Part shown: one piece after another, positions 1-6,466 of the stretch
Numbering within the stretch: position 1 is the stretch's first letter
How the letters are laid out: each line of letters opens with the position of its first letter
Source: JAJXWB01 sp036796555
Lineage (GTDB): Bacteria; Pseudomonadota; Alphaproteobacteria; Rhizobiales; Beijerinckiaceae
NCBI GenBank assembly: GCA_036796555.1
Contig: DAIRCS010000127.1
Location: 1 to 10,948 of the forward strand
DNA: 10,948 nucleotides
Direction of reading: 5' to 3'
Program-made: the position numbers and the translations under genes
The notes under the pieces: generated by a model
Databases searched by the model: none
The model's input: only the letters and a program-made list of their open reading frames with translations
What the model was told of the DNA's origin: nothing

Positions 1-527
1 AGGATCATCACCATCTGGCGGCCTTCCATCGAAGGCTCGGCCTCGACCTTGGCGATCTGCAGGGTTTCGGCCTTCACCTTTTCGAGCAGGCGGTAGCCGA
101 TGTCCTGGTGGGCCATTTCGCGGCCGCGGAAGCGCAGCGTGATCTTCACCTTGTCGCCTTCGATGAAGAAGCGGCGCATGGCCTTCATCTTCACGTCGTA
201 GTCGTGGTCGTCGATGCCCGGGCGCAGCTTGATCTCCTTGACCTCGACGATCTTCTGGCGCTTGCGCGCCTCGGCGGCCTTCTTCTGCTCGTTGAAGCGG
301 AACTTGCCGTAATCGAGGATCTTGCAGACCGGCGGATTGGCGTTCGGCACGATCTCGACCAGATCGAGGCCCGCCTCCTCGGCGAGCTGCATGGCGTCCT
401 GGATCGCGGTCGGACCCCGGTTCTGGCCTTCGGCGTCGATGAGCTGGACGGTCGGAACGCGAATCTCGCGGTTGGTGCGCGGCCCCGATTTCTCAGGCGT
501 CGGGGGCGCTTTCATGGGACGACGAAT
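1..527 (-). CDS. infC: Translation initiation factor IF-3 (3' end cut by window edge)
   Basis: IF-3 binds the 30S subunit, keeps it apart from 50S and checks start-codon/initiator-tRNA pairing. Visible: 175 codons ending in EGRQMVMIL, so only the last few residues are missing. The N-terminal domain has NREIRVPTVQLIDAEG (about residues 19-34) and the PNANPPVCKILDYGKF core (61-76); a lysine/arginine-rich linker follows (80-100), then the C-terminal domain with FRGREMAHQ (133-141). I place the start at ATT (525-527), giving an RRPMKAPP N-terminus typical of Hyphomicrobiales IF-3. GGAGA lies 7 nt upstream of the ATT; from the in-frame ATG at 513-515 it would be 19 nt away. An AUU start is the known basis of infC autoregulation in E. 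coli. Identity is near certain; the start is well supported but inferred. Confidence 0.97.
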   Translation of the reverse strand, partial: MRRPMKAPPTPEKSGPRTNREIRVPTVQLIDAEGQNRGPTAIQDAMQLAEEAGLDLVEIVPNANPPVCKILDYGKFRFNEQKKAAEARKRQKIVEVKEIKLRPGIDDHDYDVKMKAMRRFFIEGDKVKITLRFRGREMAHQDIGYRLLEKVKAETLQIAKVEAEPSMEGRQMVMI

Positions 528-689
528 GGCGGCTTCTCCGTGGCTGTTGCAACTGTTTGGGTCTTTGCGGCGGGGCGGGTCGGCCAGCGCGATGCGCTGG
601 TCCGGCGTGCGCGCCGCATATGACAAATCGGCCGGCGGCTGGCACCGTCGGTCGATCGGCGCAGAACATCGGTGCTTGGAGCCTTCAAG
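528..689 (-). promoter_or_regulatory. infC leader / intergenic region with a small hairpin
   Basis: This is the 162-nt gap between the glycosyltransferase stop and the infC start. It holds a perfect 7-bp inverted repeat with a 3-nt loop (CCAGCGC at 584-590, GCGCTGG at 594-600). No T-run follows it on the minus strand, so it is not a convincing intrinsic terminator. I could not pick a good -35/-10 pair. The infC promoter may lie here, or infC may be read through from the upstream glycosyltransferase. Confidence 0.3.
535..539 (-). promoter_or_regulatory. Shine-Dalgarno site of infC that decides the ATT start
   Basis: On the minus strand this reads GGAGA, with 7 nt before the ATT codon at 525-527. 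It is 19 nt from the next in-frame ATG, which is too far for normal initiation. This placement is the main sequence evidence for the AUU start. Confidence 0.65.
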
Positions 690-1901
690 TCAACCGTTCG
701 AGGCCGGCTCCAGCAGGCTTTCGTAGACGGAAAGCGTGGCGGCGCACATCCGTTCCACCGAGAAGCGCTCGCGGACATGGGCGCGGGCGCGCAAGGCGAG
801 CGATTCGCGCGCCGACGTCCGCAGGTCCAGCGCCTCGGCGATCGCGGCCGCCAGGTCGCCCGCGTCGTGCGCCGGGACCAGCCATCCCGTGCGCCGCGCG
901 GCCGGCGCCTCGGGCGGGGCGACGACCGTTTCGGCGCTCGCGCCGAGGTCGGAGACGACGACCGGCGCGCCCATGGCCTGCGCCTCGACCGCGATGCGGC
1001 CGAAGGCCTCCGGCTCGGTCGAGGGCGCGACCACGCAGGCGGCCGACAGCAGGGCCGCCGGCATGTGGGCGCAATGGCCGACGCGGCGCACGATCCCGTT
1101 GAGGCCGGCGTCGGCGATCGCGCGGTCGATCTCGCGCGGATAGGCGTCGCGCTGCTCGTCGCCGGCGAGAATGAACACCGTATCGCTCCGCCCTTGCGCG
1201 CGAAGAATCTTCGCGGCGTCGATCAGCACGCGATGGCCCTTGCGCCGGGCGAGGCGGGCGGGCAGCAGCACGATCCGCTGGTCCGGCGGCGCGCCCCATT
1301 TTTCGCGCAGCGCCCGGACCCGGTCCGCCTCCACCGCCTCGGGCGCGAACAATCTCAGGTCGACGCCGCGATGGATGGTGACGATGCGCCCGGCCGCTTC
1401 CGGGTAGCGCTCGAGGATATGGCCGGCGGTGAAAGCCGAATTGGCGATGACGCGGTCGCCCGCCGCCATCACCGAATTGTAGCGCGTCTTGATCGAATTC
1501 CGGTCGGAATAGACGCCATGATAGGTCGTCACGAACGGCGTTCCCGTGCGCCGCGCGGCGCCGAGCGCGACCCAGGCCGGCGCGCGCGAGCGGGCGTGCA
1601 CGATGTCGACGCCCTGCCGCCTGATCAGCGCGGCGAGCTTTCGCACGTTGCCGGCCATGGCGAGCGGGTTCTTGGTGGCGGCGGGAAAGGCGTGGAATTC
1701 GCCGCCGAGCGCCTGCAACTCGCCGACGAGCCGCCCGCCCTGCGCCGCGACCAGCGCGCGCGCGCCGGCGCGCACGAGCGCCTCGGCGATTTCCAGCGTC
1801 GTGCGTTCCGCGCCGCCGGAGTCGAGCTCGGGGATGATCTGGAGCACGGTCCTGCCGGCGATGGCCCGGTCGACCTGGAAGGTGCGCTGATATTGCGGCA
1901 T
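690..1901 (-). CDS. Glycosyltransferase family 4 (GT-B fold)
   Basis: A predicted cytoplasmic or membrane-associated glycosyltransferase that moves a sugar from a nucleotide-sugar to a lipid or polysaccharide acceptor; the substrate cannot be read from sequence. The 403 residues match the family's usual size. The N-terminal acceptor domain has PELDSGGAERTTLEIA (24-39), the glycine loop typical of GT4, and THYHG-like TTYHGVYSD (125-133). The C-terminal donor domain has LLPARLARRKGH (212-223), with the conserved Arg and Lys that contact the nucleotide diphosphate, and the EX7E motif EAFGRIAVE (298-306). No signal peptide is seen. ATG at 1899-1901 has no clear Shine-Dalgarno, so the start is less certain than the family. 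It lies divergent from the alpha/beta hydrolase (70 nt apart) and upstream of infC on the same strand. Confidence 0.9.
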   Translation of the reverse strand: MPQYQRTFQVDRAIAGRTVLQIIPELDSGGAERTTLEIAEALVRAGARALVAAQGGRLVGELQALGGEFHAFPAATKNPLAMAGNVRKLAALIRRQGVDIVHARSRAPAWVALGAARRTGTPFVTTYHGVYSDRNSIKTRYNSVMAAGDRVIANSAFTAGHILERYPEAAGRIVTIHRGVDLRLFAPEAVEADRVRALREKWGAPPDQRIVLLPARLARRKGHRVLIDAAKILRAQGRSDTVFILAGDEQRDAYPREIDRAIADAGLNGIVRRVGHCAHMPAALLSAACVVAPSTEPEAFGRIAVEAQAMGAPVVVSDLGASAETVVAPPEAPAARRTGWLVPAHDAGDLAAAIAEALDLRTSARESLALRARAHVRERFSVERMCAATLSVYESLLEPASNG

Positions 1902-1913
1902 CTGTGCTGATAA

Positions 1914-1942
1914 GTAACGCGACAGGGTTTACGGTCGCTTAC
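1914..1942. promoter_or_regulatory. Imperfect inverted repeat between divergent genes
   Basis: GTAACGCGAC (1914-1923) and GTCGCTTAC (1934-1942) are inverted copies apart from one extra base in the left arm, with a 10-nt spacer. They lie in the 70-nt gap between the divergent glycosyltransferase and hydrolase genes, where an operator would be expected. No regulator can be named, and chance is possible at this length. Confidence 0.25.
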
Positions 1943-1971
1943 TCCACGAATCGGGCAGCGGGTCGCACGGG

Positions 1972-2763
1972 ATGAACGCAAGGGCTGAAGCAGGACGTCT
2001 GGCGGTCGGGCAGGGCGCGGAGGCGCGCGAGATCGCCTGGATCGCGCTGCCGGCGACCGCCGCCGGCGCGGACCTGCCCACGATCGTCTGGCTCGGCGGC
2101 TTCAAATCCGACATGACGGGAACGAAGGCGACCGCGCTCGAGGATTTTGCCGCGCAGACCGGCCGCGCCTGCCTGCGCTTCGATTATTCCGGCCATGGCG
2201 CCTCGGGCGGCGATTTCGAGGACGGCACGATCAGCCGCTGGCTGGAGGAGAGCCTCGCGGTCATCCGTGCGAAGACGAAGGGCCGGCTCACGCTGGTCGG
2301 CTCCTCCATGGGCGGCTGGATCGCGCTGCTCGCGGCGCGCGCGCTGGCGGCGGCCGGCGAGGAGGATCGCATCGCCGGCATGGCGCTGATCGCGCCCGCC
2401 GTCGATTTCACCGCGACGCTGATGGAGCCGGGCCTTTCGAAGAAGGCGAAAGCCGAGATCGAGAAGACGGGCAAGTGGATGCGCCCGTCGGAATATTCGC
2501 CGGACCCCTATCCGATCACGAAGAAACTGCTCGAGGACGGCCGCAACCACCTGATCTTCGGCACGGCGATTCGCACTTACGGACCCGCGCATATCCTGCA
2601 GGGCATGCAGGATCCCGACGTGCCGTGGAAACACGCGCTGGCGCTGGTCGAGCATCTCGCCGACGATCCCGCGACGCTCTCCTTCATCCGCGACGGCGAC
2701 CATCGCCTGTCGCGCGAGCAGGACATCGCCCGGCTGATATCGGCGGTCGCGGAAATCAAATAG
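1972..2763 (+). CDS. Alpha/beta hydrolase (serine esterase/thioesterase type)
   Basis: A 263-residue cytoplasmic alpha/beta-hydrolase, of the size and layout of ABHD10-like or carboxylesterase-like family members. The likely triad is Ser112 in the nucleophile elbow GSSMGG (110-115), Asp214 in the strand motif GMQDPDVPW (211-219) and His244 in DGDHRLS (241-247). The RFDYSGHGASGGDF stretch (69-82) is the usual loop before the lid, and WLGGFKSD (40-47) supplies the oxyanion region. No signal peptide is seen. The ATG at 1972 has a weak ribosome site, so the exact start is uncertain. The substrate is unknown: it could be an ester, a thioester or an acyl-protein. It is divergent from the glycosyltransferase and 152 nt ahead of the L,D-transpeptidase on the same strand. 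Confidence 0.9.
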   Translation: MNARAEAGRLAVGQGAEAREIAWIALPATAAGADLPTIVWLGGFKSDMTGTKATALEDFAAQTGRACLRFDYSGHGASGGDFEDGTISRWLEESLAVIRAKTKGRLTLVGSSMGGWIALLAARALAAAGEEDRIAGMALIAPAVDFTATLMEPGLSKKAKAEIEKTGKWMRPSEYSPDPYPITKKLLEDGRNHLIFGTAIRTYGPAHILQGMQDPDVPWKHALALVEHLADDPATLSFIRDGDHRLSREQDIARLISAVAEIK

Positions 2764-2915
2764 TTAAACTCTGTTAACAACTTGCTGATTTCTTGAATCA
2801 TGCGGCGGCCATCGCCTGTTGCGCGCGCGACACATGCGCTGGCGCACAGCGTCCGCCCCGTCGTCGGCCTATCTGAAAGCTGTTACCTATGATCGAGTCT
2901 CGGGGGCAATCTCAC
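2764..2915 (+). promoter_or_regulatory. Intergenic region upstream of the L,D-transpeptidase
   Basis: This 152-nt gap begins with an AT-rich patch (2764-2800) that stands out from the surrounding GC-rich DNA and includes the palindrome GTTAAC (2773-2778) and two TTAA boxes 6 nt apart. It is the most likely place for the transpeptidase promoter, but I could not find a convincing -35/-10 pair. TATGAT at 2888-2893 resembles a -10 element and has no matching -35. Confidence 0.3.
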
Positions 2916-4112
2916 ATGTCGCAGCGGACGAAAAAAGCCGCGCTTCGATCCGGCGCAACGGCGCTCGTCGCGGGGGCCGCGCTCAGCCTCGCCGGCGCCG
3001 ACGTCGCCGCCGCGCAGGGCTTCTGGAATCTGTTCGCGCCGCAGCCCGCGCCGCGCGTCCAGCCCGTGCAGCCTGCGCCCGCTCCTGCGGCCAGGCCGCG
3101 GCGGGTCCGCGACCTCTCGACGCCTGCGCGCTACAAGAACCCCGATCTCACGAAAAGCGCCGGCCTTCTGCCGGAATCCGCCAAGGGCCCGATCACGATC
3201 GTCGTCTCGACCGACCGCCAGCACCTGACCGTCTACGACGGCGACAAGGCGGTCTCCGACACGGTCGTCTCGACCGGCGTCGCCGATCATCCGACGCCCT
3301 ATGGCGTGTTCAGCATCATCGAGAAGCAGGTGTTCCACCGCTCGACGCTCTACGACGACGCGCCGATGCCGTTCATGCAGCGGCTCACCTGGTCGGGCGT
3401 CGCGCTCCACGAGGGCCATGTGACGGGAAGGCCGGCCTCGCACGGCTGCATCCGCCTGCCGGCCGCCTACGCCAAGGATCTCTATCGCTTCACCAGGCGC
3501 GGCGTGCGCGTGGTGATCGCGCGCGAAGACGCGAAACCGATGCCGCTGACCGAATTCGCCAGCGTGTTCCAGGCGCCGCCGAAGCGTTACGTGATGGGCG
3601 ACGCCGTCGAGGCCGAGCGCACGCCGGGCGAGATCGAGGGGCCCGCCGCGACGGTCGGCAATTATCAGGTGAAGACGACCCGCGATCTGGCCGCGGCCAT
3701 GCCGATCTCGGTCCTCGTCAACCGCAAGGCCGGCAAGCTCTACGTGCGCCGCAATTTCAAGCCGCTGTTCGAGGTTCCGATCGACATCGACCAGCCCGAC
3801 CGGCCGATCGGCGCGCATATGTTCGTCGCACAGGCGGCCGATGGCGGCGGGACGGCCTGGTCGAGCCTGAGCGTGGCGAGCCGCACGCGCGAGGCGATGC
3901 TCGGCCCCGGCGCCAAGCGCGCCGGCGACGTCTCGTCCTTCGGCGTCGCGCCGAGCGCGGCCGACGCGCTGAAGCGCATCCACATCGCGCCGGGCGTCGC
4001 CGCCCGGCTCGCCGGCATCGCAGGCCCCGGCGCCGTCTTCATCATTTCCGACGAAGGCGCGCGCAACAAGGAATCCTGGGACGGCACGAATTTCATCGCG
4101 CTGGTGGATTGA
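2916..4112 (+). CDS. Exported L,D-transpeptidase (YkuD) with a degenerate second domain
   Basis: A periplasmic cysteine transpeptidase that would make 3-3 cross-links in peptidoglycan or attach proteins to it. I chose ATG 2916 (398 residues) over ATG 2889 because it gives a clean signal peptide (KK then ATALVAGAALSLAGADVAAAQ, cut near AAA-Q34) and has GGGGG 9 nt upstream. A proline/alanine linker follows (41-63). The YkuD domain spans about 91-203, with His165, Ser175, His176, Gly177 and Cys178 in the HGC catalytic motif (SHGCIRLP). Residues about 262-382 look like a second YkuD copy: PISVLVNRKAGKLYV parallels PITIVVSTDRQHLTV, and AVFIISDEG parallels RVVIARED. No SHGC motif occurs in this half, so it would be inactive. 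It is followed by a strong hairpin. Confidence 0.92.
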   Translation: MSQRTKKAALRSGATALVAGAALSLAGADVAAAQGFWNLFAPQPAPRVQPVQPAPAPAARPRRVRDLSTPARYKNPDLTKSAGLLPESAKGPITIVVSTDRQHLTVYDGDKAVSDTVVSTGVADHPTPYGVFSIIEKQVFHRSTLYDDAPMPFMQRLTWSGVALHEGHVTGRPASHGCIRLPAAYAKDLYRFTRRGVRVVIAREDAKPMPLTEFASVFQAPPKRYVMGDAVEAERTPGEIEGPAATVGNYQVKTTRDLAAAMPISVLVNRKAGKLYVRRNFKPLFEVPIDIDQPDRPIGAHMFVAQAADGGGTAWSSLSVASRTREAMLGPGAKRAGDVSSFGVAPSAADALKRIHIAPGVAARLAGIAGPGAVFIISDEGARNKESWDGTNFIALVD

Positions 4113-4132
4113 GGCGCCGCCAAGACCAGGCC

Positions 4133-4159
4133 AGCGGCCGGGCCGAACGCCCGGCCGCT
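4133..4159 (+). terminator. Strong hairpin between convergent genes, probable terminator
   Basis: A perfect 11-bp inverted repeat, AGCGGCCGGGC (4133-4143) and GCCCGGCCGCT (4149-4159), encloses a 5-nt loop. It starts 20 nt after the transpeptidase stop and is followed on the plus strand by TTCGTTT, a short T-rich tail. The solitary substrate-binding gene ends 12 nt beyond it on the opposite strand, so the same hairpin may end transcripts from both sides, although the minus side has no T-run. Confidence 0.75.
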
Positions 4160-4170
4160 TTCGTTTCGCG

Positions 4171-5370
4171 CTATTTCGCGCTCATCACGTCGCCGATCGG
4201 CTCCCACGTCTTGCCGTTGAAGCGCGAGACTTGCAGCTTGCTGTAGCCGGCGTAATCGTCGGGCGAGATCGAGACCGTGACGCCCGGCAGGCCGAGCGGC
4301 AATTGCTCGTCCTTGATCGACGTGATCACCTTCATCAGGTTCTCGCGCGTGAGATTGTTTCCGGCGCGCTCCAGAACCTTCACCGTCAGCCAGGCCGAGC
4401 CGTAGCCGATCGACACGCTGCCGTCGTTGGGTTCGGCGTTGGGCTGCCATTGCTTGAGGAAGGCGAGATAGTCCTTCACGTCCGGCGCGTCCGCCCAGCG
4501 CGGGTCGGAGGGAATCTTGTAGGCGAGCGCGCTGATTAGCCCCCTGGCGTTGTCGAGGCCGGCCGGCTCCAGCGCCGTCTTGATGTGGCTCGACACGCTG
4601 ACGATGTAGAACAGCGGCTTCCAGTCGATCTCGGTCGCCTTCTTGATCGCCTGCGCGCCGAATTTCGGCACGGTGATGCAGAAGAACGTGTCGGCGCCCG
4701 ACTGCTTCAGCGCGATCATCTGCGAATCGAGCGTCGGCGAACTGACTTCATAGGGCGTTTCCATGACGATCATGGACGCGGCCTTGTCGCCGAGGCCTTC
4801 CTTCAGGCCTTTCAGATAATCCTTGCCGAAATCGTCGTTCTGGAAGAGCACGCCGATCTTGGCGCCGGGCTTCGCCTGCAGGATGTAATGCGCGGCGACC
4901 TTCGCCTCCATCGTGTAGGAGGGATAGAGCGGCACGGTGAAGGGAAAATTCTTCGGGTCGTTCCACTTGTCCGCGCCGGTCGAGATGAAGAGGTGCGGGA
5001 CCTTCTTCTGGTTCATGTATTTCTGGATCGCCGAATTGGTTGGCGTGCCGAGCTGTCCGAACGTCGCCAGCACATCGTCCTGCTCGACAAGCTTGCGCGT
5101 CTGCTCGACGGTCTTCGGCGGGCTGTAGCCGTCATCGTAGGAGAGGAAATTGATCTTGCGGCCGTTCACGCCGCCCTTGGAATTGATCATCTCGTAATAG
5201 GCGGCCTGCACGCGCCCCTGCGCGGAATAGCCCGACGCCGGGCCGCTGTAGGGCATGGTGTTGCCGATCTTGATTTCCGTGGCGCTGACGCCCGGGCCGT
5301 TCTGCGCGGCGGCCGGCGCGGCGGCGGCGATAATGAAGCTCGCGGCGAGCGCGAGCGAAAATTTCGACAT
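4171..5370 (-). CDS. ABC transporter substrate-binding protein, branched-chain amino acid (LivK) type
   Basis: A 399-residue periplasmic binding protein of the Leu/Ile/Val-binding superfamily (type I fold, Peripla_BP_6-like). The signal peptide is SLALAASFIIAAAAPAAAQ, cut near residue 23. The mature start, VSATEIKIGNTMPYSGPASG (28-47), is the hallmark of this family, followed by GGVNGRKINFLSYDDGYSP (66-84) and FGQLGTPTN (104-112) in the ligand cleft. Members bind amino acids, but also amides, urea, aromatic acids and other small molecules, so the ligand is not assigned. The ATG has AGGAGG with ideal 6-nt spacing. No permease or ATPase genes lie next to it in the window, so it may serve a transporter encoded elsewhere. 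Confidence 0.93.
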   Translation of the reverse strand: MSKFSLALAASFIIAAAAPAAAQNGPGVSATEIKIGNTMPYSGPASGYSAQGRVQAAYYEMINSKGGVNGRKINFLSYDDGYSPPKTVEQTRKLVEQDDVLATFGQLGTPTNSAIQKYMNQKKVPHLFISTGADKWNDPKNFPFTVPLYPSYTMEAKVAAHYILQAKPGAKIGVLFQNDDFGKDYLKGLKEGLGDKAASMIVMETPYEVSSPTLDSQMIALKQSGADTFFCITVPKFGAQAIKKATEIDWKPLFYIVSVSSHIKTALEPAGLDNARGLISALAYKIPSDPRWADAPDVKDYLAFLKQWQPNAEPNDGSVSIGYGSAWLTVKVLERAGNNLTRENLMKVITSIKDEQLPLGLPGVTVSISPDDYAGYSKLQVSRFNGKTWEPIGDVMSAK

Positions 5371-5484
5371 GATTTCCCTCCTGATACGCCGCCCTGCGGC
5401 GGCGTCGCGTCATGGTCACGAAGGGGCATGCAAGGTCAAGCGCGAAGCGCTCGCGTTAGGAAGTCGCCAGCGGTCGATATCCGC
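5371..5484 (-). other. Gap between the NPC/YeeE operon and the substrate-binding gene
   Basis: This gap of 114 nt lies after the stop of the histidine-rich gene. A small inverted repeat, AGCGC-GAA-GCGCT (5439-5451), could be a weak stop for the upstream operon but has no T-run. The downstream gene's leader hairpin also lies here. Whether the substrate-binding gene is co-transcribed with the operon cannot be settled from sequence. Confidence 0.3.
5377..5405 (-). promoter_or_regulatory. Strong Shine-Dalgarno with a GC hairpin just upstream
   Basis: On the minus strand AGGAGG (5377-5382) lies 6 nt before the ATG of the substrate-binding protein. Just upstream, ACGCCGCC (5386-5393) and GGCGGCGT (5398-5405) form a perfect 8-bp stem with a 4-nt loop, ending 3 nt from the ribosome site. 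No T-run follows, so it is more likely a leader or mRNA-stability structure than a terminator. Confidence 0.45.
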
Positions 5485-6159
5485 TCAGCGCGCCAGCGCG
5501 TCCTCGACCGCCACCACGTCGCGCGCGAAATCGACCGGCGTTTCGGCGAGCAGCCGCACGCGACGATCCTGCACGAGGTCGCCGTCCGGATCGCGCGCCC
5601 GCATGGCTTGCAGGGCCGCGTCGCGCCGGCCCAGCAGCGCCTCGATGTCGGGCGCGTAGAATCGGACGATCGACGAAATCCAGCAATCGAGATCGCCGCG
5701 CTCTGCGGCGCTCGCGACTTCGAACGAATCGAGCGCCGCCGCGATCGCCGCCGCGGCGCGAAACGTCTCGCCTGTCACCCAGCCATTGGTCGCAAACAGC
5801 CGCAGCAGGCGGCCATGAGCATCCATCGCGAGGCCGACGACATGCGACGGCGCTTCGTCGAGCGCATCGGCGGGCGGTTCGAGGAAGACGTGGAAGTGCC
5901 CGTGCTCGTTGTCACCAAGTTCGTCGGGCGAATGCACGTGATAATAGTAGCGCGCCCGACCTCGCGCATCGCGCGCGTCGCCCTCCGGATAATGCGTCCA
6001 TTCGTCGACGGCGTCGGCGCGCGCGAGCGCGGCCGTGACCGGGCTTTCGCCGCGGGCCGCCATGCGTGCGAGCGCGGCGAGCGCTTCGGCCGCTGAATCG
6101 TAGACTTGCTCGAGCCGCGCCGCGGGCAGCGCGGCGAGCGAAGCGGGGCGCGACGTCAC
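5485..6159 (-). CDS. Histidine-rich conserved protein of unknown function (DUF6969-like)
   Basis: A 224-residue, apparently cytoplasmic protein with no signal peptide or membrane segment. I think it belongs to the family called DUF6969, from memory of its pattern; its function is unknown. Key stretches: WTHYPEGDARD (54-64), YYYHVHSPDE (71-80), NEHGHFHVF (84-92), SHVVGLAMDAHG (105-116) and LFATNGWVTGE (121-131). His74, 76, 86, 88 and 90, with His56 and Asp61, could form a metal site. The start is GTG (6157-6159), 19 nt after the NPC-repeat gene's stop, with only a weak GGGG ribosome site. A 7-codon reading frame bridges the gap (ATG at 6177-6179 overlapping the NPC stop; its TGA overlapping this GTG), suggesting coupled translation. 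It is the last gene of the rhodanese/YeeE operon, which hints at a sulfur-linked role (inference). Confidence 0.75.
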   Translation of the reverse strand: MTSRPASLAALPAARLEQVYDSAAEALAALARMAARGESPVTAALARADAVDEWTHYPEGDARDARGRARYYYHVHSPDELGDNEHGHFHVFLEPPADALDEAPSHVVGLAMDAHGRLLRLFATNGWVTGETFRAAAAIAAALDSFEVASAAERGDLDCWISSIVRFYAPDIEALLGRRDAALQAMRARDPDGDLVQDRRVRLLAETPVDFARDVVAVEDALAR

Positions 6160-6178
6160 GATGAGGCGCCCCGCGACA

Positions 6179-6466
6179 TCAATTCGACGGCGCGCAGGGA
6201 TTGCGGCGCCGCGACGATGCCGCCGGCGCGCAGGGGTTCGCGCTGCGCGTCGCGGGCGCGCATGGGTTTGCGCTCTTCGCCGCCGGCGCGCATGGATTCG
6301 CGCTGCGGCGCGCGGGGCCGCACGGGTTCGACGGCGCGCAGGGGTTGCGCGCCTGCGCGACCAGGATGCGGTCGGCCGCGCGCGCGGCGGGCGCGGCCGG
6401 GAAAGCGGCGGCGAGGGCCGACAGGCGCCGCGCGCGGCGGGCGCGTTCGATTCGGGACGACGTCAT
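6179..6466 (-). CDS. Small exported-looking peptide with six NPC motifs
   Basis: A 95-residue protein I cannot assign to a characterised family. The N-terminus has arginines (5-14), then a short hydrophobic run (LSALAAAFPAAPAARAA, 15-31), compatible with a weak signal peptide cut near AQA39. From residue 41 to the end it is almost wholly repeats: NPC at 41, 47, 57, 67, 77 and 89, nearly always followed by AP. Three units of ten residues (SANPCAPAAK, SANPCAPATR, SANPCAPAAS; 55-84) are near identical. Cysteines are 43, 49, 59, 69, 79 and 91, with none elsewhere; the spacing is too wide for classical CXXC zinc sites. The ATG overlaps the second YeeE/YedE gene's TGA as ATGA, and AGGGAAG lies 6 nt upstream, so it is translated with the transporter. 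A sulfur carrier, a thiol buffer or a metal binder are all open. Confidence 0.8.
   Translation of the reverse strand: MTSSRIERARRARRLSALAAAFPAAPAARAADRILVAQARNPCAPSNPCGPARRSANPCAPAAKSANPCAPATRSANPCAPAASSRRRNPCAPSN
6182..6346 (-). repeat. Coding tandem repeats, NPC(A/G)P units, about 30 nt each
   Basis: The DNA encodes six NPC units. The central three are exact 30-nt periods (6215-6304); the outer ones are shortened or extended (9 to 12 residues). Third-position differences between copies show that the protein sequence is conserved more than the DNA, so selection acts on the motif and this is not a fresh slippage repeat. Confidence 0.8.

Noticed and set aside
672..1910. Plus-strand open frame opposite the glycosyltransferase
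   Set aside because: A mirror of the GT4 gene, whose conserved motifs are all on the minus strand.
2764..2778. Two TTAA boxes resembling a CtrA binding site upstream of the L,D-transpeptidase
   Set aside because: The spacing is 6 nt (2768-2773) whereas the CtrA consensus has 7, and the flanking bases do not help; kept only as part of the AT-rich intergenic note.
2889..2915. Upstream ATG for the L,D-transpeptidase
   Set aside because: It would add nine residues ahead of a normal signal peptide and has a weaker ribosome site than ATG 2916.
4585..6096. Long plus-strand open frame opposite the substrate-binding protein and the His-rich gene
   Set aside because: A shadow of two clear minus-strand genes; no family features and biased composition.
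6182..6346. Regular repeats that might be a CRISPR array or a DNA satellite
   Set aside because: The periodicity is about 30 nt without unique spacers, is in frame, and is explained by NPC motif coding with a start overlapping the upstream gene.
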